37,638 bases of DNA from Neocallimastix lanati (nom. inval.) (Eukaryota > Neocallimastigomycota > Neocallimastigomycetes > Neocallimastigales > Neocallimastigaceae). The translations under genes were made by a program, and so were the position numbers. The notes under the pieces were generated by a model. It saw nothing but the letters and a program-made list of their open reading frames with translations, had not been told where the DNA came from and did no database searches. The stretch is taken from assembly GCA_016946835.1 (NCBI GenBank), contig JACVTC010000367.1, positions 1 to 37,638 on the forward strand, in the 5' to 3' direction. Each line of letters begins with the position of its first letter. Within the stretch, counting starts at the first letter, position 1. Positions 13,004 through 24,887 of this stretch are shown one piece after another.

Positions 13004-13492
13004 AAATAAGAAAAAAAAAAAAAAAAAAAAAAAAAAAGGAAAAGGAAAAAGTACAAAATATACTAAAAAAAAAAAAAAAAGAAATAGTCTAATAATTAAA
13101 ACCTATTAGATAAAAAATAAAATAAAATAAAACAAAAATATATATATATATATATATAAATTTTTATTTTATTAATTTTTTATTCTCTCATTCTATATTA
13201 TTTTTTAACTTTATTTTTTATTAATGTAAATTAGTGGGGAAAACAAGAGAGAAAAAAGAAAAAAAAAAAAATATAAATTTTTTTTTAAATAATTAAATAT
13301 ATATATATATAAATACCTATTTTTTTTTATTATTTTTTTTAATCATCTATAAAAATATAAAAATATATATATTTATATATTTATTATTTGTTATCTTTGT
13401 AATGTATAGAAATGATATTATAATATTTAGAAATTTTTTTTTAATTTATTGCAAAAGACGTTAATCTAATAAGTAAAAATAAAAAAAAAATT

Positions 13493-13529
<37 letters not shown>

Positions 13530-13551
13530 TCAATATAAAATCTTTTATTTA

Positions 13552-13588
<37 letters not shown>

Positions 13589-13639
13589 TTCTTTTTTATT
13601 ATTTTTTTCATCGTTTTGATTTATTTAATATATTATCAA

Positions 13640-13682
<43 letters not shown>

Positions 13683-13745
13683 AAGACATAATTTATGTTT
13701 GAAAATTTCTTTTCAATCTTTTCAATCATTTCAATTCTAATTTTT

Positions 13746-13779
<34 letters not shown>

Positions 13780-14100
13780 TTTTATTTAGTTTAGTTATAA
13801 AATTTTTTTAATTTTAAATTATAAAATCTTCAATCATAGTATTACAGAATAATAGATATATATTAATGTTTTAATTAAAAAAAAGGTAGAATTTAAAAAT
13901 AAAATACAAATAAAATAAAATAAAATTAAATAAAATTAAAATAAAAACTAATTATATGTTGAACATTTTATTGAACTATAACATATATACAAAATTTTTA
14001 CTTAATATGAAAAAATAAAATAAATAAATAAATAAATGAATAAATAAAGAATTGAAAAAAAAAAAAAAAAAAAACTATGGATAATATAAAAAATTATTTT
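13004..14100. other. AT-rich spacer with homopolymers
   Basis: No gene seen. Contains the 3' flank of the giant gene (A-rich, 13017-13080), (AT)n at about 13507-13530, (TTA)n at about 13555-13588, a T13-A28 block (13640-13680) and a poly-T tract (about 13747-13777). Confidence 0.7.
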
Positions 14101-15299
14101 AATTTATAGTCATTTAGGAAGAGAAGGATATTTCCTTCACATTATAATTTGTTATTCCGGACAGTATAACGTTCAAATTAACCAGGAGCGTCAACACTGA
14201 AAATGGTAGTAAGACAGGCAAACCTAGGCCAAAGGCCTCTCTTCTCTCTGAAGAAGGAGAAGACCATAATTTTTTTTTATTTTTTTCAGATTGTCAATTC
14301 AAACCTTGTTTCTATAAATAAGAATTCCCTTTTTTTTTTTTATAAAAAAAAAAAAAAGAAGAAATTCTTAAAATCTTGAAGGTGAGGTTGGTTGCCTATA
14401 GATTTTTTTTTTATTATTATTATTATTTTCTGTTTTTTTTTATTAATTTTGAGTTTTTTAAAATATATATATTTTTATCTTTTTCATATATTTTTTATAT
14501 TGAAAAAAAAAAAAAAAATTTTTTTTTTTTTTAGTAATATTTTCATTTCTTCACTAATAATTATATGATTTAGTATACCAATAGAAAACTATGAAAAAAT
14601 TAAAATTCAATTTTTATAAAAAAAAAGATTTTTTTCTTTTCAATTAAAACTATTCATTAATAATTCGAATTTTTTTTTTTTTCTTTTTTTTCATTAGGTT
14701 TCAAATCCAAAATAAATACAATGTATATATATAATATCTCGAAAGAAAAGACTATAGTGAAGACTTTATTTTTATTTTTATTTTATTTTTTTTTTTTTAC
14801 TTTTATTTTTTTTAATAATTCTTTTTTTTTAATCAATAAGGTATAGTTTTTATTTGGAAATGTCCTAACTATACAGAGAGATCGGAGACGTTTTAATCCT
14901 GAAAATAAAAAAAAAATTTAAATTTGTTTTAATTTTCATTCATGACCTTTAATTATGAACTGAAAGTAGAGACTACGAGGGTTCTTAAATAATAAAAAAA
15001 TATTCAAATCAAAACAAAATTATTCATGGAATTGTTAAAAAAAAAACATTATATTACTTAACTCTTTAATAATAAATGAATTATTTGAAAGTTATTTTTT
15101 TTTTATTTTATTTTATTTTTTTTTTGATTAAAAAACAATTATCTGTTAAAAGAATAAATTGAAAAATTACTCTAAGGATTCGTATATTAAGTAGTACAAA
15201 ATATAATAGAACCATGTATTATCCTTAACTAACTATTCTGGTCCTCTGATCGTCTTCTGTATAGTAATCCCTTTTCAAATACTTAATTTTTTAATCTTT
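14101..15299 (+). mobile_element. possible 5' part of the decayed LINE, with GC pockets
   Basis: Short GC-richer blocks (14110-14275, 14380-14400, 14860-14900, 14950-14990, 15170-15270) are separated by poly-A/poly-T runs, the same texture as the recognisable LINE that follows. An ATG at 14203 opens about 23 codons of plausible coding sequence (MVVRQANLGQRPLFSLKK...) before it runs into a T tract. Nothing here can be matched to a domain. Assignment to the LINE rests on proximity and texture only. Confidence 0.35.
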
Positions 15300-15707
15300 G
15301 TATTAACTGAAATAGTAATGGTTGGAACTCTGAAATACGATGACGGACTTAACTCTTTTTTAAATTCAATTTTTAATCCTATTTGTATTTGTCTTCATGA
15401 AGCCAGTAATTGTTCATTCCCGAATTCTTTCTCTAATTCCAATACTTTTTTTTTTTTTTTTAATTATTATAGTACAGTACTGAGAGATATGCAGGCATGA
15501 AAATCCCTTGGTAGATGTGGCATTTATATTGGTATCCACAATTCCTGCCAATTCAATAGTATTAAATTAATCGTATAGAAATATACTCTTAGGTAATATA
15601 TTTTCCTTTTTTTTGGGTGTTAGAAGTTCCTTAAGAAACATTTACATTCCCATGCAAAAAAAAAAAAAATAAAAAAAAAAAAGGCATAAAGACTCTAAGA
15701 AATAAAG

Positions 15708-15745
<38 letters not shown>

Positions 15746-16105
15746 GATTTTTTTTGCTTAATGGTTCAAGAATCATCCTAATAACCCTTCCTGCTATTGT
15801 TGGTGATTTCAACAGGACTAAATAGTAATTTATTTTAAAAAGATCTTATTCTTAGAATTTCTCCTCAAAGGTTTTTTTTTTTTTTTTACAGATACGATTG
15901 GTCACCAGTATACTTGGTCTAATATGATAATGGAAAAAAAAAATTCTTGAATTGACTTTATAGTTGGTTGTTAAGGATAAAAAATTAAGAGATTAATCTT
16001 AATATTGCTTCTGTTCTGTAGGCAACTCTTTTAAATGATATCTCTTCTGATCATTTATCACTAAATTCTTTTAATTCATTAGGAAACATTTACATTCCCC
16101 AACAA

Positions 16106-16137
<32 letters not shown>

Positions 16138-16355
16138 ATTTTCTGATGGTTTTACTACCTCCGCCTCATGGTAAAAAAAATTAAATGATCTAGTTGAATT
16201 TGTAGGAATAAACATGATGCAATTTTTTCGCATTAAATATATTCAAATGTTTACTAGATGAATTTTGAAGGTAATGGTAAAAAAAAAAAAAAAAAAAATC
16301 ATGTTGAACCCTACAGCCAATGGAGAGAGAAGTGATGACATTCAAGCAAGAGTTC

Positions 16356-16389
<34 letters not shown>

Positions 16390-16687
16390 ACAGGATTCAG
16401 GTATTCCATTGCCCTACTTTACATTTAAGAAATTATCTCATGACGCATGAAAAACATTTCAATTATAAAAAAGAATTAAAAAAAAAGTTTTAAACTTAGA
16501 AACGATTTATCGAATCTTCAAGCATTCCATGATCTCTCCAAAAAATACAGAGTGGTTGGTTTAAACTAAAAGAAAATCTCTAAAAAATCTCTAAATTTTT
16601 TTTCACTTCCTTCTCAATCACTTGTGTACATTAAAAAATAAAATAGGTAATGTTCTAATATCTCAAGAAAATCAACGCAACTCAACC

Positions 16688-16742
<55 letters not shown>

Positions 16743-17050
16743 GAACACCATGAAGAACTTACGTCTGATATAATCGACCACCGTCTTAAAAAAATATGCC
16801 AATCATTCTTTTTCTCCTCAGGAATTATGGAACATTAATTAACCAATTTCAATGTCAAAAATTTACTCTACTATTCTTTCAATTAAAAATAAAGAAAAAA
16901 AAAAAAAAAAGCACCTGGACCTAATGGTATACCAATAGAATTTTTTTTAAAGCATTTTTCAATTCTGAGAAGTATAAATAATATTTCTTTAATTCTGTTT
17001 ATTATTCTTTAGATAAATTATAAGAAACCTTGTTATAAAATTAAAAAAAA
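15300..17050 (+). mobile_element. decayed L1-like LINE: APE endonuclease and start of reverse transcriptase
   Basis: Non-LTR retrotransposon relic. Translating successive frames gives, in the canonical order of an AP-type endonuclease: the N-terminal segment (15318-15500, ending LNSFLNSIFNPICICLHEAS, with Glu where QET is expected), CGIYIGIHNSCQFNSI (about 15518), RNIYIP (about 15635), AIVGDFN (15793-15813), HQYTWSN (15903-15923), IDFIVG (15951-15968) and SSDHLSL (16043-16063). After about 0.8 kb comes PISMSKIYSTILSIKNK (16843-16893), then, beyond a poly-A run, APGPNGIPIEFF (from 16911), the N-terminal motif of LINE reverse transcriptases. The downstream palm motif (F/Y-x-DD) is not seen, so the element is 3'-truncated or too diverged. 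Many frameshifts coincide with poly-A or poly-T runs, and the element cannot be functional. Its exact ends and any target-site duplication are not visible. Confidence 0.8.
16690..16739. repeat. poly-T run of 50 bases inside the LINE relic
   Basis: The longest homopolymer noticed in the window. It interrupts LINE-derived sequence (flanks at 16640-16689 and 16740-16860 are GC-richer). A run of this length is prone to sequencing and assembly error. Confidence 0.85.
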
Positions 17051-17439
17051 AAATTGATTAAAATATATATATATATATTAACTAATAAAAAAAAAAAAAC
17101 ACTTCAAAAGGTAGTCTATATTAAAGAAAAATTAAATATTAATATTTAATTTTTAAAATCTTTTTTTTTTTTTTTTTTTTCTTTCTTAAAAAAAAAAAAT
17201 AAAACTTTAAAAAATATTAATATATTAATATATATCTGTTAACTGTTATAACTATTTAAAAAAGAAAATGGTAAAAAATTTCTTTTTTTATATAAATTAG
17301 AAATTCATAATTATTAACCAAAAAAAAATAAAAAAAAAAAAATATTTGAAAATTTTAATAATAATATTTATATTTTCAAATTAGGTTATTAATAAAGGAT
17401 CATTCAAAATAATTAGAAAAAAAAATAATATTTATATCA

Positions 17440-18420
17440 TACAATCTATGAAGAAATATAAATTACATTACAATTACGACAACAAAATTATTTTTTCGGA
17501 TTTAAATTTCATTAATTTCAAAAACTTTATATGAACATGTACAAACATGTTAGAATTGTTTTAAAAACATTATTAAAAAAAAATAATAATCTATACGTTA
17601 AAACCAAAAAAAAAAAAAAAAGTATGAATTCTACAAGTAAAAAAATTGAATTTTTAGGGCATATTATTTCTTGAAAAGGAATAGCTACTGATCCAAATAA
17701 ATGTGTTAAAAAAATATACAACAATTTTAAGGCTTATGTAATTACTATCGTCGTTTTTGTTAAACACTTTTCATTTATTGCTATATCATTACATAATCTA
17801 ATAAAGTAGAATGAAAATTTTATCTTGAAAAAAAAAGTTATGAGGAAGCTTTTTAAGGAATTAAAACAAAAGATTTACTAAGTCTCCAATCTTGTTAACA
17901 TCCGGATACTCAAAAGCCATTTAATGTGGAAGGTGACACAAGTAACTTCGTAATTGGTGCAATTTTATCACAAAAAAAAAAAAAAAAAAGATGATGAAGG
18001 AAGACAAAACTTCATCCGGTTGCATATTATTCCGGAAACTTTAAAATAAAGCAGAACTTAATTATTCAATAACTGAAAAAAAAATTATTTACTATAAAAA
18101 GTGCATTTTTCTAGTTGAAATCACTTATTTCTTGGAGCGAAGTATTCGAAACAGTTATTTTCAAATTTCAATTTATATCATTATTTCAAATTCAATTAAA
18201 AAAAGAATTAGTTTTAAAATATTCACTTATACTACCTGATTACTTTTATTTAGTTAAAAAAAAAAAAAATTATTTATTTTAAATTTTAAATTATATTAAT
18301 TTGGTTATTGACAATGGCCTGGATTTCAATTTTCCTTTGGGGGAGCTATGTCACAAATATTAGTGGATTTAAAATGGAAATTCACTAATAGATCAATTGA
18401 AATTAAATTTCGTTTTTTTT
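17440..18420 (+). mobile_element. decayed Ty3/gypsy pol: RT, RNase H and integrase fragment
   Basis: Reading across frames gives a gypsy pol polyprotein in order: NYDNKIIFS (17472-17498), corresponding to the RT motif YLDDIIIFS with one catalytic Asp changed to Asn; HVRIVLKTLL (from 17546); IEFLGHIIS then KGIATDPNK (17645-17700, with an in-frame stop between them); HPDTQKPFNVEGDTSNFVIG (from 17899) followed by AILSQ, equivalent to the RNase H TDAS...GAVLSQ block; then DDEGR; LGAKYSKQLFSN (from 18131); and, after a gap, IDNGLDFNF...GELCHKY (18307-18360), resembling the integrase core around its second catalytic Asp. Stops and poly-A insertions disrupt it throughout. It follows the LINE with less than 400 bp of unassigned AT-rich DNA. 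LTRs were not found. Confidence 0.75.
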
Positions 18421-21400
18421 GATAATTTTACTTTAAATTCAATTTTTATTATTAAAATAAATACTAGGAATATATTAAATAATTAGAAACAAATGGGTTT
18501 GAACTAATTTATTAATGTTAATGTTAATTTAATTTAACCTTTATGAAAATGATAAAAAACAATTCGAAGTAAAATAGCAATAGCTCGAAAAATAATGGAA
18601 ATATCACATTGTAATTCCAGCCGAAAATATATATATATATATATATTCATTAGAAAGCTACAATCAAGAACTGTAATACATATTAATTTCAATTCAATTG
18701 GACCATTTGAACCCAAGATATTGAACTTTAAATTTTTTTTTAAATATATAAAAAAAATAATTTAAATATTTAAATGGAACTTAAATATGATTTTATCTAT
18801 ATAAAATCTTTAACTTGGAATCTTATATTACTAATTTTTATAAGCAAAAATTAATAATTAAATTATACAGAATTAGTAATTGATAATAATCTATATTATT
18901 TTAAATGATTTTAATCGTTTAAATAAATTATTATAATATTTATTAGTAATTGGTTAATTAAATAATTTCCAAAAGATTCTAATGAATTCTTTATAATTCT
19001 AAAGATTTCCAAAGAGACTTTAAATTAGTCTTTTAATATCTTAAAATATTTTATTATTAAATTATTTATTATTAAATTGTTTTATTAATAATTGTAATAG
19101 TTATTTTATTAAAAGATTCTTATCAATATTATTTTATTATTATATTTTATATAGTTCATATATACATGTATGAATATATTAAGATTAAATGTACTATTTA
19201 ATTATATTGTTAATTCTTATTTTTAGATTAGTATAAATTGAAATTCCATTCATTTAAAATCTTCGAAGAAATATTAACATTAACTTAACTTGATTAATTA
19301 TAAGATTAATAATACTTAATATTATTCTTATTAAATTTTACTTTTAAAACATTATATAAAAGATTCTAATAAAGCATAATTTTAACTATTGAATTTCATA
19401 ATTAAATTATAAAACTTTGAGTGTAATAAAATATTTTTATTATTTAATTAATTGTTATAATTAATTAAAAATTATATTATATAGTAATTAAGGCAGATAT
19501 TATTTTATTGAATATTTAAATATTATAAAAATTGAAGATATGTGGAAAAAAAAAAAAAAAAAAAAAAAAACTCTTTGTAAACTGTCAAATCCCTTTTGTT
19601 TAAACAGATTATAAATATCAAAAAATTTCCCTACTTATCTTATTTTATAAATAAATATATATAAAACTTGTTTTATAAATAAATTTATTTTGTTAATTAT
19701 AATAATAGTCAATATGTCGATTTAATTATGAAAATTTACATGTATTTATATTTTTTCATGATTATATTTAAATATATTATTTATATTGAATTAATAAATT
19801 ATAATTATTATAACTTATTTATAAACTAAAATATTTAATAATTTTATTAAATATTATTTAACTAAAACTCAACAAAAAAAAAAATAATTATATTAACTTT
19901 CTATTTAATTTGATTATTTATCAAATTGAATATGTTCAATTATTATTTATTTATTAACTTAATATTAACAATACTATTAATAATATATTTCCTAAATAAT
20001 AACTATTTGAATTCATTTTTTAACTATTTAAAACTACTCCGAAATTAATTTTAAAGTATTTTAAACTAAGCTAGACTAAGCTAAATTAAATTAAATAATT
20101 GAGTTAAATAGAAATAACTAAATTAAAACCTATATAAAATTATTAAATTTATTTTTCAAAATTATTTTAAATTTTTCTTTTATGAGCAATTTACATAAAT
20201 TTGTGATATTTTTTTTATATAATATACATTTACATAAATTTTTTGTATTTACATTAATTATTAATTAATTAATTATTAAATATTTTATAAAATTTTTACT
20301 CATTAAAAGGTTTCCATCATATAAATACTATAAATAAACCATAATATTATAAGAAATATTAAAGATAGATCTAATATTAATGATTTAATACTATTAAATA
20401 AATAGTTTTTTTTTTGAGGGGGGAATTACTAATTTAAAAATATATTTAAGAAAATTATTGACTCTATTTAAATCAGATTAAATAATCACTATAATGTAAA
20501 GATTATTTTATAAAAAATTAAAATTAAAAATAAAATTTAAAATAGAAATAATTAATAGTTTAATAATATGAAGTTAATAGTATAAAATTGAATAATATAT
20601 ACAATTCATACATTCACTTGTAAATCAAATAATGCTCCTTGAAATAATTAGGTTTGAGAGGGAATGATAATGATAAAATATGTAAATTATACATGTACAT
20701 AAGTAATACGAATTATATTATATTAATGTATTAATTGTCTAAATCACAATAATACTTAGATATATCATGTAAAACTAAAACTATTGTATTATAAAATATA
20801 TAAATAAAGTTGACATAATTATAAACTATTATTATTATTATTATCATAGAAAAATATTAATAAGTAATATATATATATATATTTTTTAGATTTTATATAA
20901 TTAATTTTAAAAAATTTGGTATTTTTTCCTTTTTTGTAAAATATTATAAAACTTTTTTCTTATTCTATTAAAAAAAATTTAATCACTGAAAAAAAAAAAT
21001 CTATTATAATTTAAAAGTAATGTTTTTCTTCAATTTTTTATTAATATAATATTAATGATATTAATTCAAAGAATAAAGAAATAATAATATATAAAATATA
21101 AATAATAATTAAATATAATCAAACTTTTTAATAAATATTAAAAAAAAGTTTTAAAATGTTTTATATTTAACTATAATTATTATCATTGAACAATAAAAGA
21201 TATATATATATATTTCGTATTATTTTTACTTTTTTTTTTTTTTTTATTATTTTGTTTTTTATTGTTTTATTTATTATTAATTTATTATATATATTCTTTT
21301 AATATATATCTTTTCAATTTTAATTTATATATTGATATATTTATATATTTATTTATTTTTTTTTTTCTTTATATCTTTTGAAATAAAAATTTATTTTTAA

Positions 21401-21507
21401 TATATTTTTATTTTAATTTATTATATATTTACATTAAAAAAATTTTTTTTTAACTTTTTATTTTTTTCCTTTCCTTTTTTTTTTTTAATTATTATTTTTT
21501 TACTATA

Positions 21508-21567
21508 TTTTTCTTTTCTTTTCTTTTCTTTTCCTTTCCTTTCTTCTTCTTCTTTTTTTTTTTTTTT
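21508..21567 (+). repeat. 60-nt uninterrupted polypyrimidine tract
   Basis: Only T and C for 60 bases, built from TTTTC, TTTCC and TTC units ending in poly-T. The TTTTC part is mirror-symmetric and could form intramolecular triplex DNA in principle. No gene nearby. Confidence 0.85.
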
Positions 21568-21874
21568 AAAAGGTCTTTTATTTTGTTAATATTATATATA
21601 CAATAAATTTTCTTTCTATTACTGATACTTAGTTATAGAATTAGTCCAATCATCTTTTTGTAAAATTTAAAAAAAAAAAAAAACTTTGTATTTATTTTCT
21701 TAAACTTTTTTTTTTTCAATTTAAAAAAAAAAAAAAAAGCCATCATTATTAGTTGATTACACAATACCTTTTCAAAATTTCTTTAAATTTTATAATTTAA
21801 ATAATTAAAAATTATATATACATATATATATATATATATTTTTTTTATTTAATTTTAATAAAAATCAAATAATT

Positions 21875-22002
21875 AATCAAATAAATAACTTTTTTTCTCA
21901 TTTCCGTTTTATGTATAAATCAAATAAATAACTTTTTTTCTCATTTCCATTTAATGTATAAATCAAATAACTTTTTTTTTCTCATTTCCGTTTTATGTAT
22001 AA
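21875..22002. repeat. 43-bp tandem repeat, three copies
   Basis: Units start at 21875, 21918 and 21961 with a strict 43-base period. Each runs AATCAAATAA...CTTTTTTT, then CTCATTTCC, then ATGTATA. Copies 1 and 3 share the CCGTTTTATG version and copy 2 has CCATTTAATG. The third copy is slightly shorter. Confidence 0.85.
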
Positions 22003-22252
22003 TTATATGAAATTCATTTAACTATTTACTCATTCTAAAAATGTCATTAAAATCAATAGATATGTTAAAAAATAAAAAAAAAATATATATATTAAATTTT
22101 TAATTATTTAAAATTTTAACTTTATATTTCTGCAATGCATATAATAAAACTGTATTCAAAGAATAAAAAGAATATATATATATTATTTAATATTTTCATA
22201 ATTTATAAAATATTTTTCATTAAAAAAAATGTTTTTGAAGTTAATCCGTCAA

Positions 22253-22291
<39 letters not shown>

Positions 22292-23707
22292 AATTAATAT
22301 ATTTTTGAAATTACTCTAACCTTATATTTTATTATAAATTAAGAATTTTCCAATTTAATATTCAAATCAATTTGTTACCCAATAGAAAAACAATTTTTAA
22401 ATATATAATTAAATAAAAAATAAAAAAAAATAATTTAAATAACCACTTTTTTTTTTATTGACTATTTTTATTTATTACTATATAAACTTTATTTGACATA
22501 TAAATAGAGTTTTTAATTAATATTTTGATTTGGTTTGGTAATATAATGTTATTTTATCATTAAATATTATTAATAAATTTTATTTTATTTTTATTCTTAT
22601 TTAACTTTTTTTTATATTTTATCATAACTTTTATTATTAATGTTTTTCTATAATATTATTTATATTATATATGCTTTTTCAATTATATTAAAAATAATTT
22701 ATTATAATATCAACAACTTATTTTATAGTTTTTATAATTTCTATAAAAAGATTTATTTTTATTCTATAGATTAAAATATAAATATATTATTAATGTTAAA
22801 AAAATATATATATTTTACTAATATTTAAAAATTTATTAATAATTATAGTAAATTTATTTATTTATATTTACTGTTGGTCTCTTTATTACTATAATAGTTC
22901 TATTATTTTATTAATAATAATCATAGAAATTTATTATAATTAAAATTTACTTCTAAATTTATATAATATTTATAATATTTATATGGATATATTGTTTTTT
23001 ATAATATATTTTAATATTAAAAATATTAAACATAACAAACTATTTTATTTTTTATTGAAAGTTTATGGTGGTACAGTTTAATTTCTATTTTTTTTTTTAT
23101 TTTAATATAATGATGGTATTTGATAAGAAGTCACATGGTTTTATATATATATAAGTATATTTGGTCATTAAAAAAAATTTTTTTTATATAAATATTTTTA
23201 TTATTGTTGTTTTTTTTTTCTCCTATTATAAATTAATATATTATAATTAGTAAGTTTAAAATATAAATAAAAAATATACAAATCTTTTATAAAAGTCAAA
23301 AAAAAAAAAAAAAAAAAAAAAAGATTAAAATTAAGTATAATAGATAAAATTTAGAAATTTTATATTCAAATATACCACTATTATTTACAATGAAATATTA
23401 ATAAAGAAAAAACCATTTTAAATAACATCTCTATAATTTATATTAATCAATCAATAAACTTTAATTTAGTTAATAAATTATTTATTTATTTATTTTTTTT
23501 TTTTAAAAAAAAAATCGCATATCAATCTATAATATCATATTATTTAATTTTACAATTTTTTATTTACATTTTTATAAAAATCTATTTATTTAAATAATTT
23601 ATTTATTTTTCAATCAGAAGTATTACAAAAAGTTAAAACTTAAAATAATATATATAAAGTAAGAATCATATAATCAAAAATTTCTATTATAATAATAAAA
23701 AATCAAA

Positions 23708-24454
23708 ATGACAAATCGTAATCAATTTGTAGATGAATCTAATATTGCTGATCCAGATCAAATATTATTATCTATATTCAAAACTACTGCTACTACTGTA
23801 ACTCAATTATATAAGGAATCGCTTAATCAAAGTACAAAATCATATAAAAATGGATACAAACAATGCTTATTAGACCTAATACAATTTGCCTCTTTACAAC
23901 GACATAAAAGAGATGATATTCAAAGAAATATAGTGGCGTTAACTTTTGATGAATTAACGGAGTTTTATAATACAAAACAAAGTCAAGTAAATTCAATAGA
24001 TGAAGGTTCTCAAGGTTTAAGTCATTCTTTATCAATGCCTAATGAAGAAACAAATAATAATACAAATGATAATGTATTGAATAATAATAATATAAATAAT
24101 GTTCATGAAACAAATTCACATGTAGAATTGGATAATGAAATAACAACAGAAAAGAATAATAACAATTTTAATAATATAGAAAATGAAAATATTGAAAAAC
24201 AAAATTTAACAGAAATAAAAACCAGTCTTGGTTTATCAAAAGGATTTACTTTTCGTTTTAATGATCAAATATCTTCTAATTTTAATAATATAAATTTTAT
24301 TAATAATCAAGAAAGTTTAAAAAGAAGATTAGGAGGTGTTTCAAATACAATAAACTTTTTTGGAAAAACCTTCAATTTTGATAATATAAATAATAATGAA
24401 GAGCCACCATGTAAAAGAAATAGATGGAGAAGAGATGATCGAATGACTGAATAA
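23708..24454 (+). CDS. HAPSTR1 / C16orf72-like protein (DUF4588 family), 248 aa
   Basis: Single-exon gene with ATG at 23708 (context AAAATG) and TAA at 24452-24454. Residues about 20-92 resemble the conserved core of human HAPSTR1 (C16orf72): FKTTATTVTQLYKES corresponds to FQNAATAVTNLYKES, followed by a GYKQCLLDLIQF helix equivalent to the human GIQIGYQRRNKDVLAW segment, and LTFDELTEFYNTK aligning with IRREDLISFLCGK. The extreme C terminus, PPCKRNRWRR (233-242), parallels the human ending THKRNRMI, a likely nuclear-localisation or partner-binding tail. Between lies an Asn-rich, acidic linker (about 110-165) and a short FTFRFNDQ / RRLGGVSNTINFFGKTFNF region. In animals HAPSTR1 is a nuclear stress-response regulator that oligomerises and binds the ubiquitin ligase HUWE1. 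The same role here is inference. The assignment rests on recalled family sequence, not a search. Confidence 0.72.
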   Translation: MTNRNQFVDESNIADPDQILLSIFKTTATTVTQLYKESLNQSTKSYKNGYKQCLLDLIQFASLQRHKRDDIQRNIVALTFDELTEFYNTKQSQVNSIDEGSQGLSHSLSMPNEETNNNTNDNVLNNNNINNVHETNSHVELDNEITTEKNNNNFNNIENENIEKQNLTEIKTSLGLSKGFTFRFNDQISSNFNNINFINNQESLKRRLGGVSNTINFFGKTFNFDNINNNEEPPCKRNRWRRDDRMTE

Positions 24455-24492
24455 ATCTTGCTTAAATAGTTTTTATTTATAACTATCATTAC

Positions 24493-24525
<33 letters not shown>

Positions 24526-24852
24526 TTATTTCTTTTTGTATTGTGTAATTTAATCATATATAATGTTTTGTAAAACAATTTTTTTTTTTTTCACAAGATT
24601 TTAAATTTCATTATAAATACAATAAATATAAATTTAATAAATTTTATTTAAAATATTGAAATATTGAAAATAAATAATATATATATAAGCGAAATAAAAA
24701 TTAATAATATTAATAATAAAATAAAAGAAAAATATTTATAATATAAAAATAAAAAGAATAAAATAAAAATAAAATGAATAAAAAGAACAAAAAAAAAAAA
24801 AAAAAATGAATAAATTAAATTAAAAAATGAAAAAATATACCACAATATGTAG

Positions 24853-24887
<35 letters not shown>

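Larger units (their letters stand above)
18421..23707. other. AT-rich gene-free spacer
   Basis: No gene or recognisable element relic. Very high A/T with many homopolymers. Weak GC pockets at about 20620-20680 and 23060-23160 carry no frame of note. Contains the 43-bp tandem repeat and pyrimidine tract annotated separately. The last few hundred bases probably include the promoter of the HAPSTR1-like gene. Confidence 0.65.

Noticed and set aside
16614-16802. 62-aa minus-strand frame with poly-Lys
   Set aside because: Reverse complement of the LINE relic across the 50-T run.
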